From Selaginella moellendorffii (lineage: Eukaryota > Streptophyta > Lycopodiopsida > Selaginellales > Selaginellaceae), in contig NW_003314295.1 in NCBI RefSeq assembly GCF_000143415.4, positions 657,410 to 721,409 on the forward strand: a stretch of DNA of 64,000 nt, given 5' to 3'. The position numbers were made by a program, and so were the translations under genes. Shown here piece after piece: positions 1-12,027 of the stretch (the first letter of the stretch is position 1; each line of letters begins with the position of its first letter). The notes beneath the pieces were generated by a model that was given only the letters and a program-made list of their open reading frames with translations, had not been told where the DNA came from and did not search any database.

Positions 1-440
1 AAAAAGTAGAAAAAAAAAAACCAACTTTCTTTTTTACTACTTACTTGTTTCGCCGGATCGAATGCGCAATCAAAGCTCTTGTTGTCTCTTGCTTTGCTGC
101 TGTTTCTTCTCTGATCTCCCTGCTCTGACCCCCCAGGAGTTTCTTCTATAAATCGTGCCACAGATAAGGCCCACCCGCCGGAGGAGGAGCAGCTCGGTTG
201 GAGTGGAGACAAAAACCCGGCATCAATGCGCAACCTGCAGCTCTAAAAACTAGTAGCGTAGTGCTCCTTAATTATCCGCCCCCCGTCTGATCGGCCGTGG
301 TCCAGGAAAACCACTGCTGGAATTTGCTGCTGCTGCTTGCTAGACCAACTGGCCGATCCAAACTGCTGTTGGACTGGATGGAGCTCCGCCTGGACCCGCT
401 GCCAGTACTAATAGTAATACCTCTCCTCTTGCTTCCGCTT
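1..440. other. 3' flank of the cyclin gene
   Basis: This stretch lies downstream of the minus-strand cyclin stop codon. It presumably holds the 3' untranslated region and intergenic DNA. I see no protein-like ORF or RNA gene here; short ORFs on both strands have no recognisable composition. Confidence 0.5.
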
Positions 441-1850
441 TTAGAAGAGATCCCACACCGAATGATCACCGCTGTTCGCCATTGACGACGATAGCTTCTT
501 CCGCACCGACTGGCTCTCCACTTCAATTCTCCTCTTTTTGAGATTCACTTGGCTCCCGCACCAATCCATGCTGCTGCTGCCGCCGCCGCCGCCCGCCTGG
601 TAGAGGTCGATCACCGTCATCGGACTAGGTGGCGACTTGGAGCTTCCAAAGGTCTGGCCGAGTGACACCCCGGGGCACACTGGATCGATGATGAGGTCCT
701 CGATCAGCCTGTAGCACTGGTGTAGAGTTGCCTATCAACCAGCAAGCGGGGTCAGGTTTTCCAGCCTCGTAAAAAGACAAGCTTTAGCTTTTGTACCACC
801 AACCTGGTCCGTTGGGAGCGCCATGAGCAGCACGCGTTGATACGTCGCGGCCTTGAGGGGTACAATCTCATCCAGCGCGCAGCTAAATGCCGCAAGAGCG
901 ATCGCCGATGGCCGGAACACCAAGAACTCGGGCTCTGAGAGAGCAAAGACACGGTCATACAACACAAACGTTACGCTCAAACGTCGAAACAAAAAAGGAG
1001 AGGCGCACTCTCACCTGAGAGGGTCCCCAGAATGAGCTCAGTAATTCGTGCCAGAATCGATGCCTTGAGATGCTTGGAGATATCGAGCCTGTAGAGCAGA
1101 TCATCCACGTATTCGAACGCTGTCACACCACACATGCGCCAGTCCAGCGTTTTCAGCACCACCAGCTCCATTCTTTGGATTGTTTTCGCCTCGAAGACGT
1201 GCTCCAGCCCCTCGACCTGGAAGGGGAACCTTAGATCCAAAAGAGGAGAAACGCGAAGAAAACACTTTACTTGCAAATCTGGCAGACAAGGCACGACGAT
1301 CTCTTCCATCTTCGCGGCAAGAGAAATGCAGGCAATGGAGAGAAGTTGTATCGCCCAAGCCTTGAGCGACTGGAAAGAAGGAAGGAGAGAAGCGATCAAC
1401 AGATGGAGCAAGAAAGGATTTTTTTTGCGATTCTACCTTTGGAAGATGCCTGGATAGATACCGATCTAAGTAGCTCGAGGCCAGGGCGGCCGTCATGGGG
1501 CTGAAAGCATAGACATTGCGAACCTGGAGCTTTCTGGAATGAGGAGAAGAAAAAAAGGTGGATTTGAATCCACATTGCTTTACCTTGAGCATCCAATTCA
1601 CGGCCACGGCCCTAGCGTGCAGCACAGACGCATCGCGCTGCAGCGCAAGAAGATATCCATCGCCGAGCGTTTGGCTCCTTTCTCTCGAAACAACGCTCTG
1701 GAGAGCCGCATCGTCTCTTGGGGGGAAATCTGTGAGGGCCGCAAGATCGGCATTGTCGGGGCTTTCGTCCAAAACCTCGGCAGAGTCGCCGCTCCAGGGG
1801 CTGCCGATCATCTCCTCGGTGCAAAACAGGCCTCCGTCCTGACACTCCAT
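441..1850 (-). CDS. D-type cyclin
   Basis: This is a G1/S cyclin that would activate a cyclin-dependent kinase in the nucleus and target retinoblastoma-related protein. Six exons join in frame with GT/AG borders: 1850-1584, 1523-1437, 1369-1271, 1216-1015, 934-804 and 731-441, giving 358 residues, a normal CycD length. The start is the ATG at 1850, 7 residues before LFCTE (residues 8-12), a match to the LxCxE retinoblastoma-binding motif. The cyclin box shows SSYLDRYLSRHLP, then AWAIQLLSIACISLAAKMEE, then FEAKTIQRMELVVLKTLDWRM, all typical of plant CycD. The C-terminal cyclin fold follows (exon 5), and then a basic, serine-rich tail. Introns are 54-80 bp. Subclass (D1, D2/4, D3) is not assigned. 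The family call is secure; the last exon boundary is the least conserved part. Confidence 0.93.
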
Positions 1851-3300
1851 GGCACTTTGCCGAGCGAGTAAAAAAGAGAGAAAAGCGACGATCCGGAGAT
1901 TTCAGCTCATCGGAGGAAAAGAGAGAAGCATTCCAGAGGAAGAGCGCATGGAGAATGGAGCTTTCTCTCTCGCGACCTAGCAAGAAAGTACACAGCACCG
2001 TAGCACAGCAAGAATGCGATGGAAAAGAAGGATGAATTAGGGGCGAGAAGGAGGAAATCAGGGTCTTCTTCTCGCCCCACAAGAAGAACAAGGAAATATA
2101 CCTAAAATGCCAACACACATACACATTCCAAAACCCTGGATTCAAGGCGATTGAAAAGGCGGCCTCAAATCCGCAATCTCTTACCATTTGGGGATAGACG
2201 GCCGGATTGCTTGCCACCTCATTAACGGTGACGGGCTTGAAGTCTACATCCCCACCATGATTTTGTCATGATGCTGTGTAGAAGTATACAAGATAAGACA
2301 ACAAATACTTTTCACGACGGCAAATATTTTCAGTTTTGATATTCACAAGCCCGCCCGCCCACCGCGTCCAAAAAATTGCCGCGAAGTAACGACCATGGTA
2401 AAAATCTCTCCGGCATTTGCCCTAGAATACTGGGAGATTCGAACCTGAAACCGGGTAAAAGCCAAGGGAGTAAATTCGAGCTGTACGCTTGTAAGTATTT
2501 ACAGGTATATAGGTCCTGTGGTAATGTGTCGGTGACTTTGGAATATGCGCGAGGGATTTTTCATGGTTTGTCACTTTCAATTTTCCCTGCAAAAGTGAGA
2601 GAAGGAAAAAAAACTAACTGCTTGATACGATTGATGGCTGGCCTGGTTAATTCTAACATTTGTTTTTTAGGGGATCTCATCGTTCGCTCTCGTCCTCGTT
2701 ATTAAGGTTGTTTCAATGCACGAAAGAGTTCCATTTCAATGCGGTGGTTAACCGCTGAGAGAGGGGTAAATCATGGCTGCTTTTGGAGGATTAAAGATTA
2801 ATCACGCAGCGTTTCAGTTTTGGTTTAGCCCCTAACCGCATTGAAGGGTCCGTAACCCTGGAGTTAATCCAGCATTTTGACCAGCATTTAAGATTCACCC
2901 CACGGGGTGATTATCGAATTTCACCAGCCACGCCACGCCACCCACAGTAAAAAGACCAGAGTGTTTGAACCGCGCGCCCCGCGGGAGCAAGTGTGGCGCG
3001 CGATTGCTTTCGGCGCGCAGTTTCGAGTACACAAGGGCGAGAACCGTGCGGCGCTTGATAGCGCTGTGTACAGGGTGTGCGTGTGTGCTTGTGGCGGCAT
3101 TTTTTTTGAACCGTTGCTGTTGTCCATCGCGTGCAACATGTGAGCCCTAAGAGAGACTTCGTCTTCGTCGTCTCGTCGCGTTCATAATCTTCCAATCTCG
3201 CAAAAGGAAAAGAAGCATTGTCACCTTCAAGGGAAAAAAACAAATGCTGTCGGCCAAAGTTGCGCACCCCGACCTAGAAGTTTAGGGTTTTACCGATTAC
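1851..3300. other. Upstream flank of the cyclin gene, no gene seen
   Basis: This should contain the 5' untranslated region and promoter of the minus-strand cyclin. Short ORFs at 2376-2705, 2907-3143 and 2911-3267 have no recognisable domains and overlap each other on opposite strands. I could not identify a convincing TATA box or an RNA gene. Confidence 0.4.
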
Positions 3301-4624
3301 GTGTGGCTCTCAAAGTCAATGTTGTATATGGACAAGAGAGATAAATATTAGCAAAATTATTTCTCTAATTTAGTTTCTTTGCTATCTCTAGTTGCCCAGG
3401 AAAGCTTTAGATCTCCTACTCTAGTTTTCCTTTGGTAAGAAGCATTTTCCTTATTGCTTATGGCTAATGCTATAGCCACTGGGTATGATGTGTTAAACCG
3501 ATGTTACATGAAAAAGTCCATATAAGACACACGGCATCACTTTATTGGTTCTGATATTTGAAAATGCATATTTTTGCATATGAAGTTGAATATTCTCATA
3601 GATTCTTAAAAAGAACTTGGAAGGATATTCCTTAGAATCTAATGGGTATTTATGGGTCATTATATGGGGACTATAGCTATGTTCATCGATAACCATTCAT
3701 CCATCCCAGCATACCCATTTTTTATATTTGAAATTCTACAACCACAAACTTAAAATTTCTCAAATTCATTGATGTGCTTATTATATTATATTCCCTCCAT
3801 AATTCAGCCTCTTCTAATTCCAATCAATAAAAACGTTTTTGCATTGTTCAAACTCAGTAAAGGCTGAAGAGCTTATAGAGAGAGAGTGATTTCAGCTGTT
3901 AATAGTACGTTATTAGATGCTCATTGTAGAGTAATGTATAAAATTCCATGGAATTCCATTCAATATAATTATTTATATATTATTATATAATATACAATAT
4001 AATATAATTATTTGGGATTTCAAAATGCTTGGAACTTAGTTACTTCTGTTTTTTTACAAGAATGGGCCAAAATTTCTTGCTATTTATTGTATATAACAAA
4101 AGGACAAAATTTATCAAGATTAGAAGATAGTTGTACCATTGATAAGTTACATAATCTTTAACACAATATCACTAATGTGACTACAAATATCAAAAGTTAT
4201 ATGTTAGTGAATCCTTTTGGATAGTTTTCTTTTATTACCATGATGACAAGAGAATAGACCTTTATTAATTCCTTTTGTTCAAGTGTTAGTAAACTAAACT
4301 TAATATCTATACTTGGCTAGATGAGCACAAAAAAAGAATTCCTAAATATTTATTTAACCAAGTATACTTGGCTTAATTTGTTATTATTACTTTTTTTGCT
4401 TTATTTTGCATATAACTCCAATCCTTCAATATTGCTTCAATGTCCGTTATAATACCTTTGCTATCATGCCCTATATGTTGATCATATTTGGTCTCATTGG
4501 CTTAATTTTCCCATTTTACTCCTCTTCTTGATTTATTTTGAATAATCTAGTGCTATTCTATATTTAGTAAGTTTCTAGACTAACTCTTAGTACTAAAGAT
4601 GGTTAAAGGTGAAAGCTTAAAGCA
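3301..4624. other. AT-rich intergenic DNA
   Basis: Base composition drops sharply to AT-rich sequence, including a run of ATTATATAAT-type repeats around 3960-4010. No coding signal or structured repeat is evident. It is probably very old, decayed transposon sequence next to the LTR remnant that starts near 4625. Confidence 0.4.
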
Positions 4625-5098
4625 TGCATTCCTCAACAAGGGGGGCGGGGGGGGGGGGGGGGGGGGGTTTGGAAAGGGGTTTTAAATGTATAATAGTGGG
4701 TAAGTTAAATATGGCTAATTAACTTAAAGCATAATTGAGCTCTCGCTTGTATGCTTGTCCTTAATCTGCACCCAACTTGGGTCTATGCTCAAGTCCCACA
4801 CCATATTAGTTGGTGGAGTACCTATATCCTCACATTAGGCCACAATAATATTAAATTCCATTTGGCTTTGTTTTACATGCTAAGATGCTGGATGCTTTAA
4901 GAATGTTCTAAGTCACTCTGTACTCATGTTCTTTCATTCTTTGTTTAGTGGCCCAAGGCCCTGAAACTTGGGTTCCACTCTATTGTCCTTAAGACATATG
5001 GCATATGATATGTGACTTATAAAAGGTCTAAGTTCTGCTTTGTGATTATCCTATGATAAATCACTATAGGATAAAAGGGTAAAACCATATGTGTTACA
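4625..5098 (+). repeat. Degenerate LTR (family shared with 7677-9695 and 43561-44006)
   Basis: The block begins with a G run (4641-4667) and ends in ...TGTGTTACA, as an LTR should. Ordered shared words also occur near 7680-7980, 9590-9695 and 43561-44006: an 'atagtgggtaag'-like word, 'ggagtacc..atat', 'ctctattttacatg', 'catgttctttcatt', and a final 'gggtaaaaccatatgtgttaca' ending. It probably served as the 5' LTR of the decayed Gypsy element whose pol relics follow. Confidence 0.6.
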
Positions 5099-6089
5099 AA
5101 TGTTATGAGGGAAGATGGTAGTAGTGAAATTGAAGGGTTGATGAATTGATTAATGCAAACTATGAGGAAGAAGAGGTGAGTTATTTTCTTTAAACTTTTC
5201 TCGTAGTCAATACAAGCACTAAGCTATTGATGTATCTTATAGGTTTTATTACAGACACCAAATCTAAGTGATAATCAATACCATAGCTATGTATAGTATA
5301 ATATCCAAAAACTTAATTAAGTTGTTAGGATTGAAAGATAAGCATAACCTAGCTTTCAAAGAGGATAAAGTTGACCTCTTTACTTGTGAAACTACAAACT
5401 AAAAAGAAATAAATAAAGAAAAACTAAAGAATATAGAGAAAAATCAAACCTTCAGAAAAATTTGTTTATGTTGACAAATCCTTAGTGGGTGACGACTAAA
5501 AAATATCCATAGCACAATCAAAATTTGACATATCTATGTGATTGATTAAACAGAATTACCTCTTGTTAAGTAAAAAGAGCCAAAAATAAACTAGAGATAT
5601 CCAAATGGAAAAAAATATTGAATTTAGTGGTGTTAAAGATACTAAACTTTCACATAGTGTTTGGTATGCATTTCATTAACAAGTATTCAAAAGGATATAT
5701 AGTGTTAAATAACATTGAGGTAATAAAGTTGCCCTAATATATTTTTTTAGTTGCTAAAGCACTTCTCAAAGGATTGGGATGCTAAGTTCTTAATTGTGAG
5801 AGTAACTCAAAAAGTAGCTAAGAAGGGATGTCAAACTTTTTTGGGTTCAAGTGATAGAAGCTGAATGATGGTGATTAAATTTGAATCAATGATAAAGTTG
5901 ATCCTATACCAAGGGAAATTGTTAGTAAAAAATTAAGATATCTTCCCGAAAGATTTATCACCAAAGTTACCACTTAGTTATGAGGTTGATCATCAAATTA
6001 AGATTATTTTGGGTTCAAAACCATCTATGAAGGCTCCATATTAATTAAACATAAAAAAATGTCTAAATTCAAGAAGAAATTTATGAAGT

Positions 6090-7600
6090 TTCTTGACAAA
6101 GGTCATATATGACAAAGTAAGGTGCATTATAGAGCATTAGTTCTTTTTGTTATGAAAAAAGATAGTACCATGAAGATATATATCAATTATTAGACTCTCA
6201 ACAAGATCATAGTCAAAAATAGTTATCCATACCCCATATTGAAAAATACTTAACTTTTAAAAGTTGATCAAACAAATAAATGCGACTTGATTTGTAGCTT
6301 GATATGGATGGCAAATCAAGATGTGCAAAAAACAACCTTTAAGACTTGTTGTGGATCTTATGAGTCCATGGTTATACCATTTAGGCTATGTAATACCTTG
6401 GTTATATTCAATACAATGATGGATAAAATATTTAAATATTATTTAGACACATTTATTATCCTATATATTGATGATGTTTTAGTCTTTAGTGAAATATTGG
6501 AGGACTATTTGAAACACTTGGAGATAGTGTTTTAGAAAGTAAAAGAACATATCTAAAGAAAGTAAAATAACAGTGAAATCCTAGAAAGTCCTGACAATTA
6601 TTTGTTTCTTTCTTAGTTTGGCAAGATACTATTGCAAGTTTATTTGTAAATTTGCAATTGTTACTTTTCTATTGATTGAGTTTTTGAAGGGTAGTATACC
6701 ATTTTATTGGATACTAGTATTAATATATTTTTGTATGATTGAGGGAGATTTTGACTATAGTTCTTATTTTGAAGATTCCAGATCTTGATAAACCCTTTAA
6801 AGTGCATTGTGACATATCTGTTATGCTATAGGTGTTATGTTGCAACAAGATTGCAACAATGTGATTGATGTTATGCTAAGGCAACATGGTTGTTCTATTG
6901 CATTTTATTCCAAGAAATTAGATGAGACTCAATGAAAAATGGCTTACGTATGAAAAAGATATATTCATTATAATTTTGGCATTAGAACATTGAAGACACT
7001 ATTTAGGTGGACATATAAAGGTTTATATAGATAATAACACATTGAGTTACTTTGCAATATAACCAAAGTTTATGTTAAAGCAAGTTTGTTGGCAAGAGAA
7101 GTTTATTAAGTTTGATATCAAAATTATATATAAACCTAGTAAAGACAATATTGTTTTAGATATGTTAAGACATCAAACTCATTACTAAGCAATGTCTGTT
7201 CAAACTAGTTAGAGGATTTTTAGGTTTTATATAGAAATGATCCATTTGCAAATGCAATATTGCACTATGTGAAGTTGGTGAAGCAAAACCTTAGTAATAA
7301 AGTAATAAAAGCTGCTAGTCATGCCAATATGAAACTTCACTTCTTTGTTAAAGACAAACTTATATACTATAAGCAAGAAAGATTGTATCTTTCATCCAAT
7401 AATCTACCATAGTTATATCTATAGGAACATCATGATGTTCTAATAGTGGAATATAATGGCAAATAAAAGACTTTTACCTTATTGAAAAAAGGATTTTTTT
7501 GATTTGGTATAGAAGATGATTTAGTGGATTATATCCATTCTTACCTTACTTGCTAGAGATATAACTAAAGAATTAAGAAGTAGGTTGGGAAGTTATATGG
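6090..7600 (+). pseudogene. Gypsy pol relic: RT, RNase H, integrase N-terminus
   Basis: Translated in shifting frames, the sequence retains an RT fingers motif (a degenerate VLFVMKKDSTMKIYINY). Then comes a longer open piece at 6287-6535 containing the catalytic box YIDDVLVFS preceded by a decayed MPFGLCNA motif. RNase H remnants (IAFYSKKLDET and an 'NIVLDML' tail) lie near 6900-7170. Fragments like the zinc-binding domain of integrase follow. Stops and frameshifts are frequent, so no functional protein can be made. The order is that of a Ty3/Gypsy pol gene. Confidence 0.7.
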
Positions 7601-7676
7601 ATTTTAGCACTAATATGGCCCTTTTTTAAATAATATTTCTAAATTATTACAAATTTTAGTACCACTAATTAATAGT

Positions 7677-9695
7677 AGGGATAGTGGGTAGGTCGGGCAT
7701 GGCTAACTAACTTGAGGCTAGCTCCTCGCTTGTTTGCCTATCCTTGTTTTATATCCAACTTAAGTCTAATCCCAAACTTTATACTATGCTATCTAGTGGA
7801 GTACCCATATCCTTGCATTAGGCCATTAGTATGCTGAAATAGTGTCAAACTCAATTTAGCTCTATTTTACATGTTGGTTCTAGCATTTGAATATTGAATG
7901 TTCTAGAACTATTTTAATATTACTCTATACCCATGTTCTTTCATTCCTTAGACTGTATGCTTAAAAGTCATTCCTTCTACTCCTTTGTGTGTGCTCAAGA
8001 GTTAATGTGAGACACAAATCCCAAAGCCCCAAAAGTGGAGCAGAAAGGGTGCCACATGGTAGTGGCTGGAGTGGAAGCCAAACAAGAGTAACACATTTGG
8101 ATTAAAAGTTTTGACTTAGACAATTGAGAGTGGGAGTGCAACTCCCAATGAAGTGCTTGAGAACGAGCACGAAGCAAGCAGTAAATGAATTTCTAAAAAA
8201 GGGACACAAAAGGACCAACATATGACATGTAGAGGAGTCTAAAATGGACTTGAGATGGAGTCCGAGATGGAGTCCAAGATGGACTCGAAATGGAGTCCAA
8301 GATGGAGTTCGAGATGGACCCGAGATGGATTCTAAGATGAACCTGAGATGGACCCAAGATGGAGTCCGAGATGGAGTTCGAGATGGACCCGAGATGGAGT
8401 CTGAGATGGAGTATGAGATGGAGTCCAAGATGGACCCAAGATGGACTCGAGATAGAGTCCAAGATGGAGTTTGAGATGGAACCAAGATCGGGACCGAGAC
8501 CGAGATTAAGATCGAGACTGAGACCAAGTCTGAGTTCAAGTCTAAGTCTAAGACTGAGTCTAAGTTTGAGTCTAAGTTCGAATACTAATACAGGTTATTG
8601 GGTGAAAGCCCAAAGCGATCATCCTCTAGGAGGGGGGGGGGGGGGCTGTAGGGGGTTCCAAAAGTATAGTAAGGAGAGTATGGGGTTTGGACCCTAATGG
8701 AGATAGTTTGGCCAAAAAAGGTCAGTTTGACCCAAGAAGGCTATACTTAGCTGTTGGGTGATAAGATAACCACTAAGAAGTCCAAGGTTAGAGTGAATAT
8801 GGACTGAAAAAAAGGGTAGCTTGGTTAGGTGTTCAAAAGCCAGCTTTAGTTCCCGTAAGAAATCAAATGGTCAATACTCCCAATCCAAGCATGGATGGCA
8901 TTACCTACTTGGATATCTGCCATGGCTCAATAGAACCTCAATCTAAACCCATGGCTAGGGCACTCAAACGTAAAAGGTGGGGAGAGTACCCATGAGGTTT
9001 GCATAGGGCTACGGTGTTCCAAAATGTTGTCCCAAAGCCCCGAATGGTGGAAAAGAAGAGGAGTAGTCCTTTGGTGTAGTGACTAAAGATGCGGTCACAT
9101 GGTGAAGAAGTCTTAGAGAACAAAGGGGCTTAGTGGTCAGGCCTGTGGGCCTTGATTCAGTGGTAGTGTTGGCGAATACAGCCATGGACAAAAAAGGACT
9201 TGGTGGGGACCGAAAAAGGGATATTGGGGAAGGCTTCTAAGGATGCTAAGGAGTGGATCTGGGATGACCATTCATGGATAGATGGTTTAGTTTTTGAGAG
9301 ATAAGACTATAATGTAGGTGGTGTTGGATCACCGGTGTGACAAAGGTGAATGGGCATGGCCTTAACGTAATAGGCTGATATGTTGGTGGTGTTTTTGGGT
9401 GTTGATTATGGGATCAGACACATGAAACATTTGGACCAAGTGCGAAAGTTTGAGTGGCATAGATGCCATTCTTAGGGCTAACAAGCTCAAGTCCTGAATT
9501 AGTCTTATGGAGGTTGTGAATGAGACTCCTCCAAGTGGTCGGAGGTGTGATTAAATGATTAAAATAGAATGGAAAAATTAGTTGTTTACAGTTGGGTTCT
9601 ATTCTATTATCCTTAACCCACATATCTAAGAGTGTTTTACTCTATGGTTATCATAAGATAAATCATTATAGGGTAAAGGGTGAAAACCACATGTG
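7677..9695 (+). repeat. Degenerate LTR with internal GAGTCC-repeat insertion
   Basis: The outer parts (7677-7980 and about 9590-9695) match the LTR at 4625-5098 in order, and the end ...TGTGTTACA is followed by TTTGGTATTA, a decayed initiator-Met primer binding site. Between them are a degenerate GAGTCC/GATGGA tandem repeat (8233-8590), a shared block 'gggtgaaagcccaaagcg', a G14 run (8632-8645) and 'gggttccaaaagtatagta'. The same order occurs inside the LTRs at 17632-18778 and 24014-25160. I read this as an old relative of that LTR, possibly a composite. Confidence 0.55.
8233..8590 (+). repeat. Degenerate GAGTCC/GATGGA tandem repeat
   Basis: About 350 bp are built from short degenerate units such as GATGGAGTCC and GAGATGGACCC, later GAGACCGAGTC-like. 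Open frames here on both strands are a by-product of the repeat. The same repeat type, better preserved, fills the first part of both LTRs of the nested element (17700-18000 and 24080-24380). Confidence 0.75.
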
Positions 9696-10172
9696 TTACA
9701 TTTGGTATTAAAGAATTAGTCTTAGCGAGTCCTATCTAATGAGATTAGACAATTAATTTCATTGCATATATAGAGATGAAAATGATTTTTGTGTTTGCTA
9801 TAAATGGCAAATAAGCTAATCTATAGTTGTTTAGCATGACACTAGTGGATCCTTCCCAAACATGATGATGAGTGGATCAATTAAGACTATGGGGATTAGT
9901 CTATTAGTTTAAGTAGTCATTGTTATACTCTTTAATACACTTTTCTTGGATGAATGAGCATAGCTTTAAGGTGTCAATCATGGGATCAGACATGTGAAGC
10001 ACTTGGACCAAATGCAAAGGTTGAGTGGCATGGATGCCATTCTCTGGGTTAGCAAGTCCCTAAGTCCGGAATAGGATTTATGGAAGTTGTGAGTGGGATT
10101 CTTCCAAGTGGTCGGAGATGTGATTAAGTGACTAAAGTAGAATGGAAAATTTAATCACTTATAGTGAAATTT
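9397..10172 (+). repeat. Pair of ~200-bp direct repeats
   Basis: A block at about 9397-9595 recurs at about 9975-10172. Shared ordered words include 'atgggatcagaca', 'acttggaccaa', 'gagtggcat.gatgccattct', 'ccaagtggtcgga' and 'gtagaatggaaaa'. The copies are about 580 bp apart and clearly diverged. The first copy lies just left of an LTR end and the second just left of a gag relic, so the pair may reflect two overlapping LTR copies. Confidence 0.6.
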
Positions 10173-10179
10173 ATCCCAC

Positions 10180-10640
10180 AAGCAATTCCCAAGTACAAAT
10201 CAAAGCCTCCACCAATCTTTAAGGGAGTAAATACTACAAAGTAGTGGATGACTAGTTTTATGATATAAAGGATTACTTTTGAACATTGGAGTTAACAAAT
10301 TTGAAAAAGATCCCATATGTAAAACCATAGTTAACAAATAATATTAAATCTTAGTCGAGAACAATAGAAGCCAATGAAGGTCTAGTGGCTACTTAGAAAA
10401 TGATGTAAGGGAAGATTAAAGAAACTTATAAACCACTAAATGTTACTATACATCTAAGAGATGAGTTAAGCAAGCTATAATAAATAGGAACCATTTAAGA
10501 GTATATGAATGTGTTCACAGACAAGAGGATCCTTGTTATGGATATAAATGCATTTCATGCCTTTATCTTAGGACTATAGACTAGGTTTAAGGCGAGGTGA
10601 TGTGTTAGAATTTAATAAACTAGAAGAAAGCATTGAATAT
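10180..10640 (+). pseudogene. Gypsy gag relic
   Basis: Conceptual translation starting near 10180 gives a decayed version of the gag N-terminal motif seen intact at 19200-19360 in the nested element (PKYKxKPPPxFKGV, then a WF/MED-like segment and a CAKPY-like segment). Traces of the conserved gag helix region follow. It is full of stops. It sits downstream of the LTR end and primer-binding-like site at 9695, as expected for a 5' internal region. Confidence 0.6.
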
Positions 10641-11851
10641 GGCTATCAATATGCATTCCAATGATAATATATAAAAAGGGAACACCACTATGTCTAGATT
10701 CACATTTAGTAAGGGATTAAACCAAGAGGAGGGGCGGTGTCTTGGAGTAAAATAGTACTTAACATTAAGTTTATGAGAGTTTTTTGCACTAAAGTCCATA
10801 CCAATATCTTCACCAACAAAAGAAAAGTGATGCTTTGAGCAAATAATTTTCATATCACCAATAAAAGCCTGGGGAGTGTACTCCATAGATGTGTTGTAGA
10901 CCACTTCCTCGGGTGGGTGGAGTCAACTTTCTCTTCATCCTATCATGTAACATTTCAACAAAAGGCCTTATTCCCACATATCCTCTTTCCTCAAATGCCA
11001 ACACTTTTAAAGACTACTTTATAGTGTGTATCAAATTTGATAGATACGCTTTGTATAAACTTATTTTCCCTATCCTTGCCTCAAAAGAACATTAGCTCTA
11101 GTGCTTACTTTTGGAGAGATTCACAGTTGAGGTGTATGTGAGGTCCTCAAGTAGTTGATCTTAATGGAAAAGATGATATTAAGAGGCAATAAAATGAGAA
11201 GAAAAGATAGAAATCAACTTGAAGAGAGTGATGTCCCCATTGGAACATCTTAACTTTCCACCACCCTAACCATAACTCAAGTTGAGGTAGGCAACTTGTG
11301 TTTGCATGGCCATCTTTACGCCACCACATCTAAATTTCATTTGCTTTTGCATTGTGCTCTTTTTAGAGGATGTAGTTTGCCATTGTTTACACAATTCCTT
11401 AAACACTAATTAAAACTTTAGCTTGATAAGATGGTAGTGTTGGTTTAGGCTCTGTGCCCAATGGAACTCATAAGTCCCCTTATGACATTCTATTGGTTGA
11501 CCATTCCCAAAAACTGTTCAAACACCATTCCAATTTATATTAGTCCTATCTACCATGAAATTACAAAAGTTTGCAAAATTACCAATCCATTTTAGCACAA
11601 TATTGGAGAGGGACTTCCAAAATATTTCCTAGACTGTCTAGTCTTGTACTTTAAACTCTATTGTCATAATTATCAAGTTATAATATAGCTTGTGAAAATA
11701 TAAATATTATAACCATTTCAATATAATGAGAATAAAATTACCTTGGATGATACATATAAGCTCCCATGGTTGTTCAACTTAATATGCACTTCAAATGGTC
11801 AAAATGTCCTCATGTATTTAGAAAGTCATTAGTGTAAACAACCAAAGGGAA
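10641..11851. other. Intergenic sequence, no gene seen
   Basis: Short ORFs on both strands (for example 10620-10904 and 11147-11329, minus strand) have no recognisable domains. The stretch is probably decayed retroelement DNA. I see no RNA gene or structured repeat. Confidence 0.4.
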
Positions 11852-12027
11852 CGACTTGAGAGACGATCTATAAGTTTCAAATATAGAGGGAAAGGGCCCA
11901 TGAATAAGAATGCACCCCATTTTCCAATTAGTTAAGGGTCTTGGGATAACTGGGGTTAAATGTCCTTGGGTTTGAATAGTATTGAGCTTGAGTGACCTCT
12001 TAAAAAGTCCAAATTCAAGAGCTTATA
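11852..12027 (+). repeat. Left terminal repeat of element B (or of its host)
   Basis: It shares ordered sequence with 29234-29390: 'gacttgagagacgatc', 'aataag.atgcaccccttt', 'gtccttgggtttgaatagta', 'gtgacctc'. The end ...GCTTATA is followed at once by a PBS-like TTTAGTATCAGAAC. The right copy ends GTTTACA. The two copies are well diverged and differ by about 19 bp of indel. Confidence 0.6.

Larger units (their letters stand above)
4625..9695 (+). mobile_element. Decayed Ty3/Gypsy element (element A)
   Basis: LTR-like sequence at 4625-5098 and again at 7677-7980 plus 9590-9695 brackets pol remnants in the right order: RT (about 6090-6535), RNase H (about 6780-7190) and the N-terminal part of integrase (about 7300-7600). 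The right-hand LTR seems to be interrupted by about 1.6 kb rich in GAGTCC-type repeats. All frames are broken. The relation to the young element at 17632-25160 is inferred from similar gag, RT and LTR features. Exact ends and target duplication could not be fixed. Confidence 0.55.

Noticed and set aside
1612-2217. 201-residue minus-strand ORF overlapping the cyclin first exon
   Set aside because: It is in a different frame from the cyclin. It lacks domain similarity and is Ser/Arg/Cys-rich, as expected of an off-frame reading.
4640-4667. Assembly artefact explaining the long G run
   Set aside because: G runs occur at the equivalent place in four other related LTRs, so a real ancestral feature is more likely, although the exact length may be unreliable.
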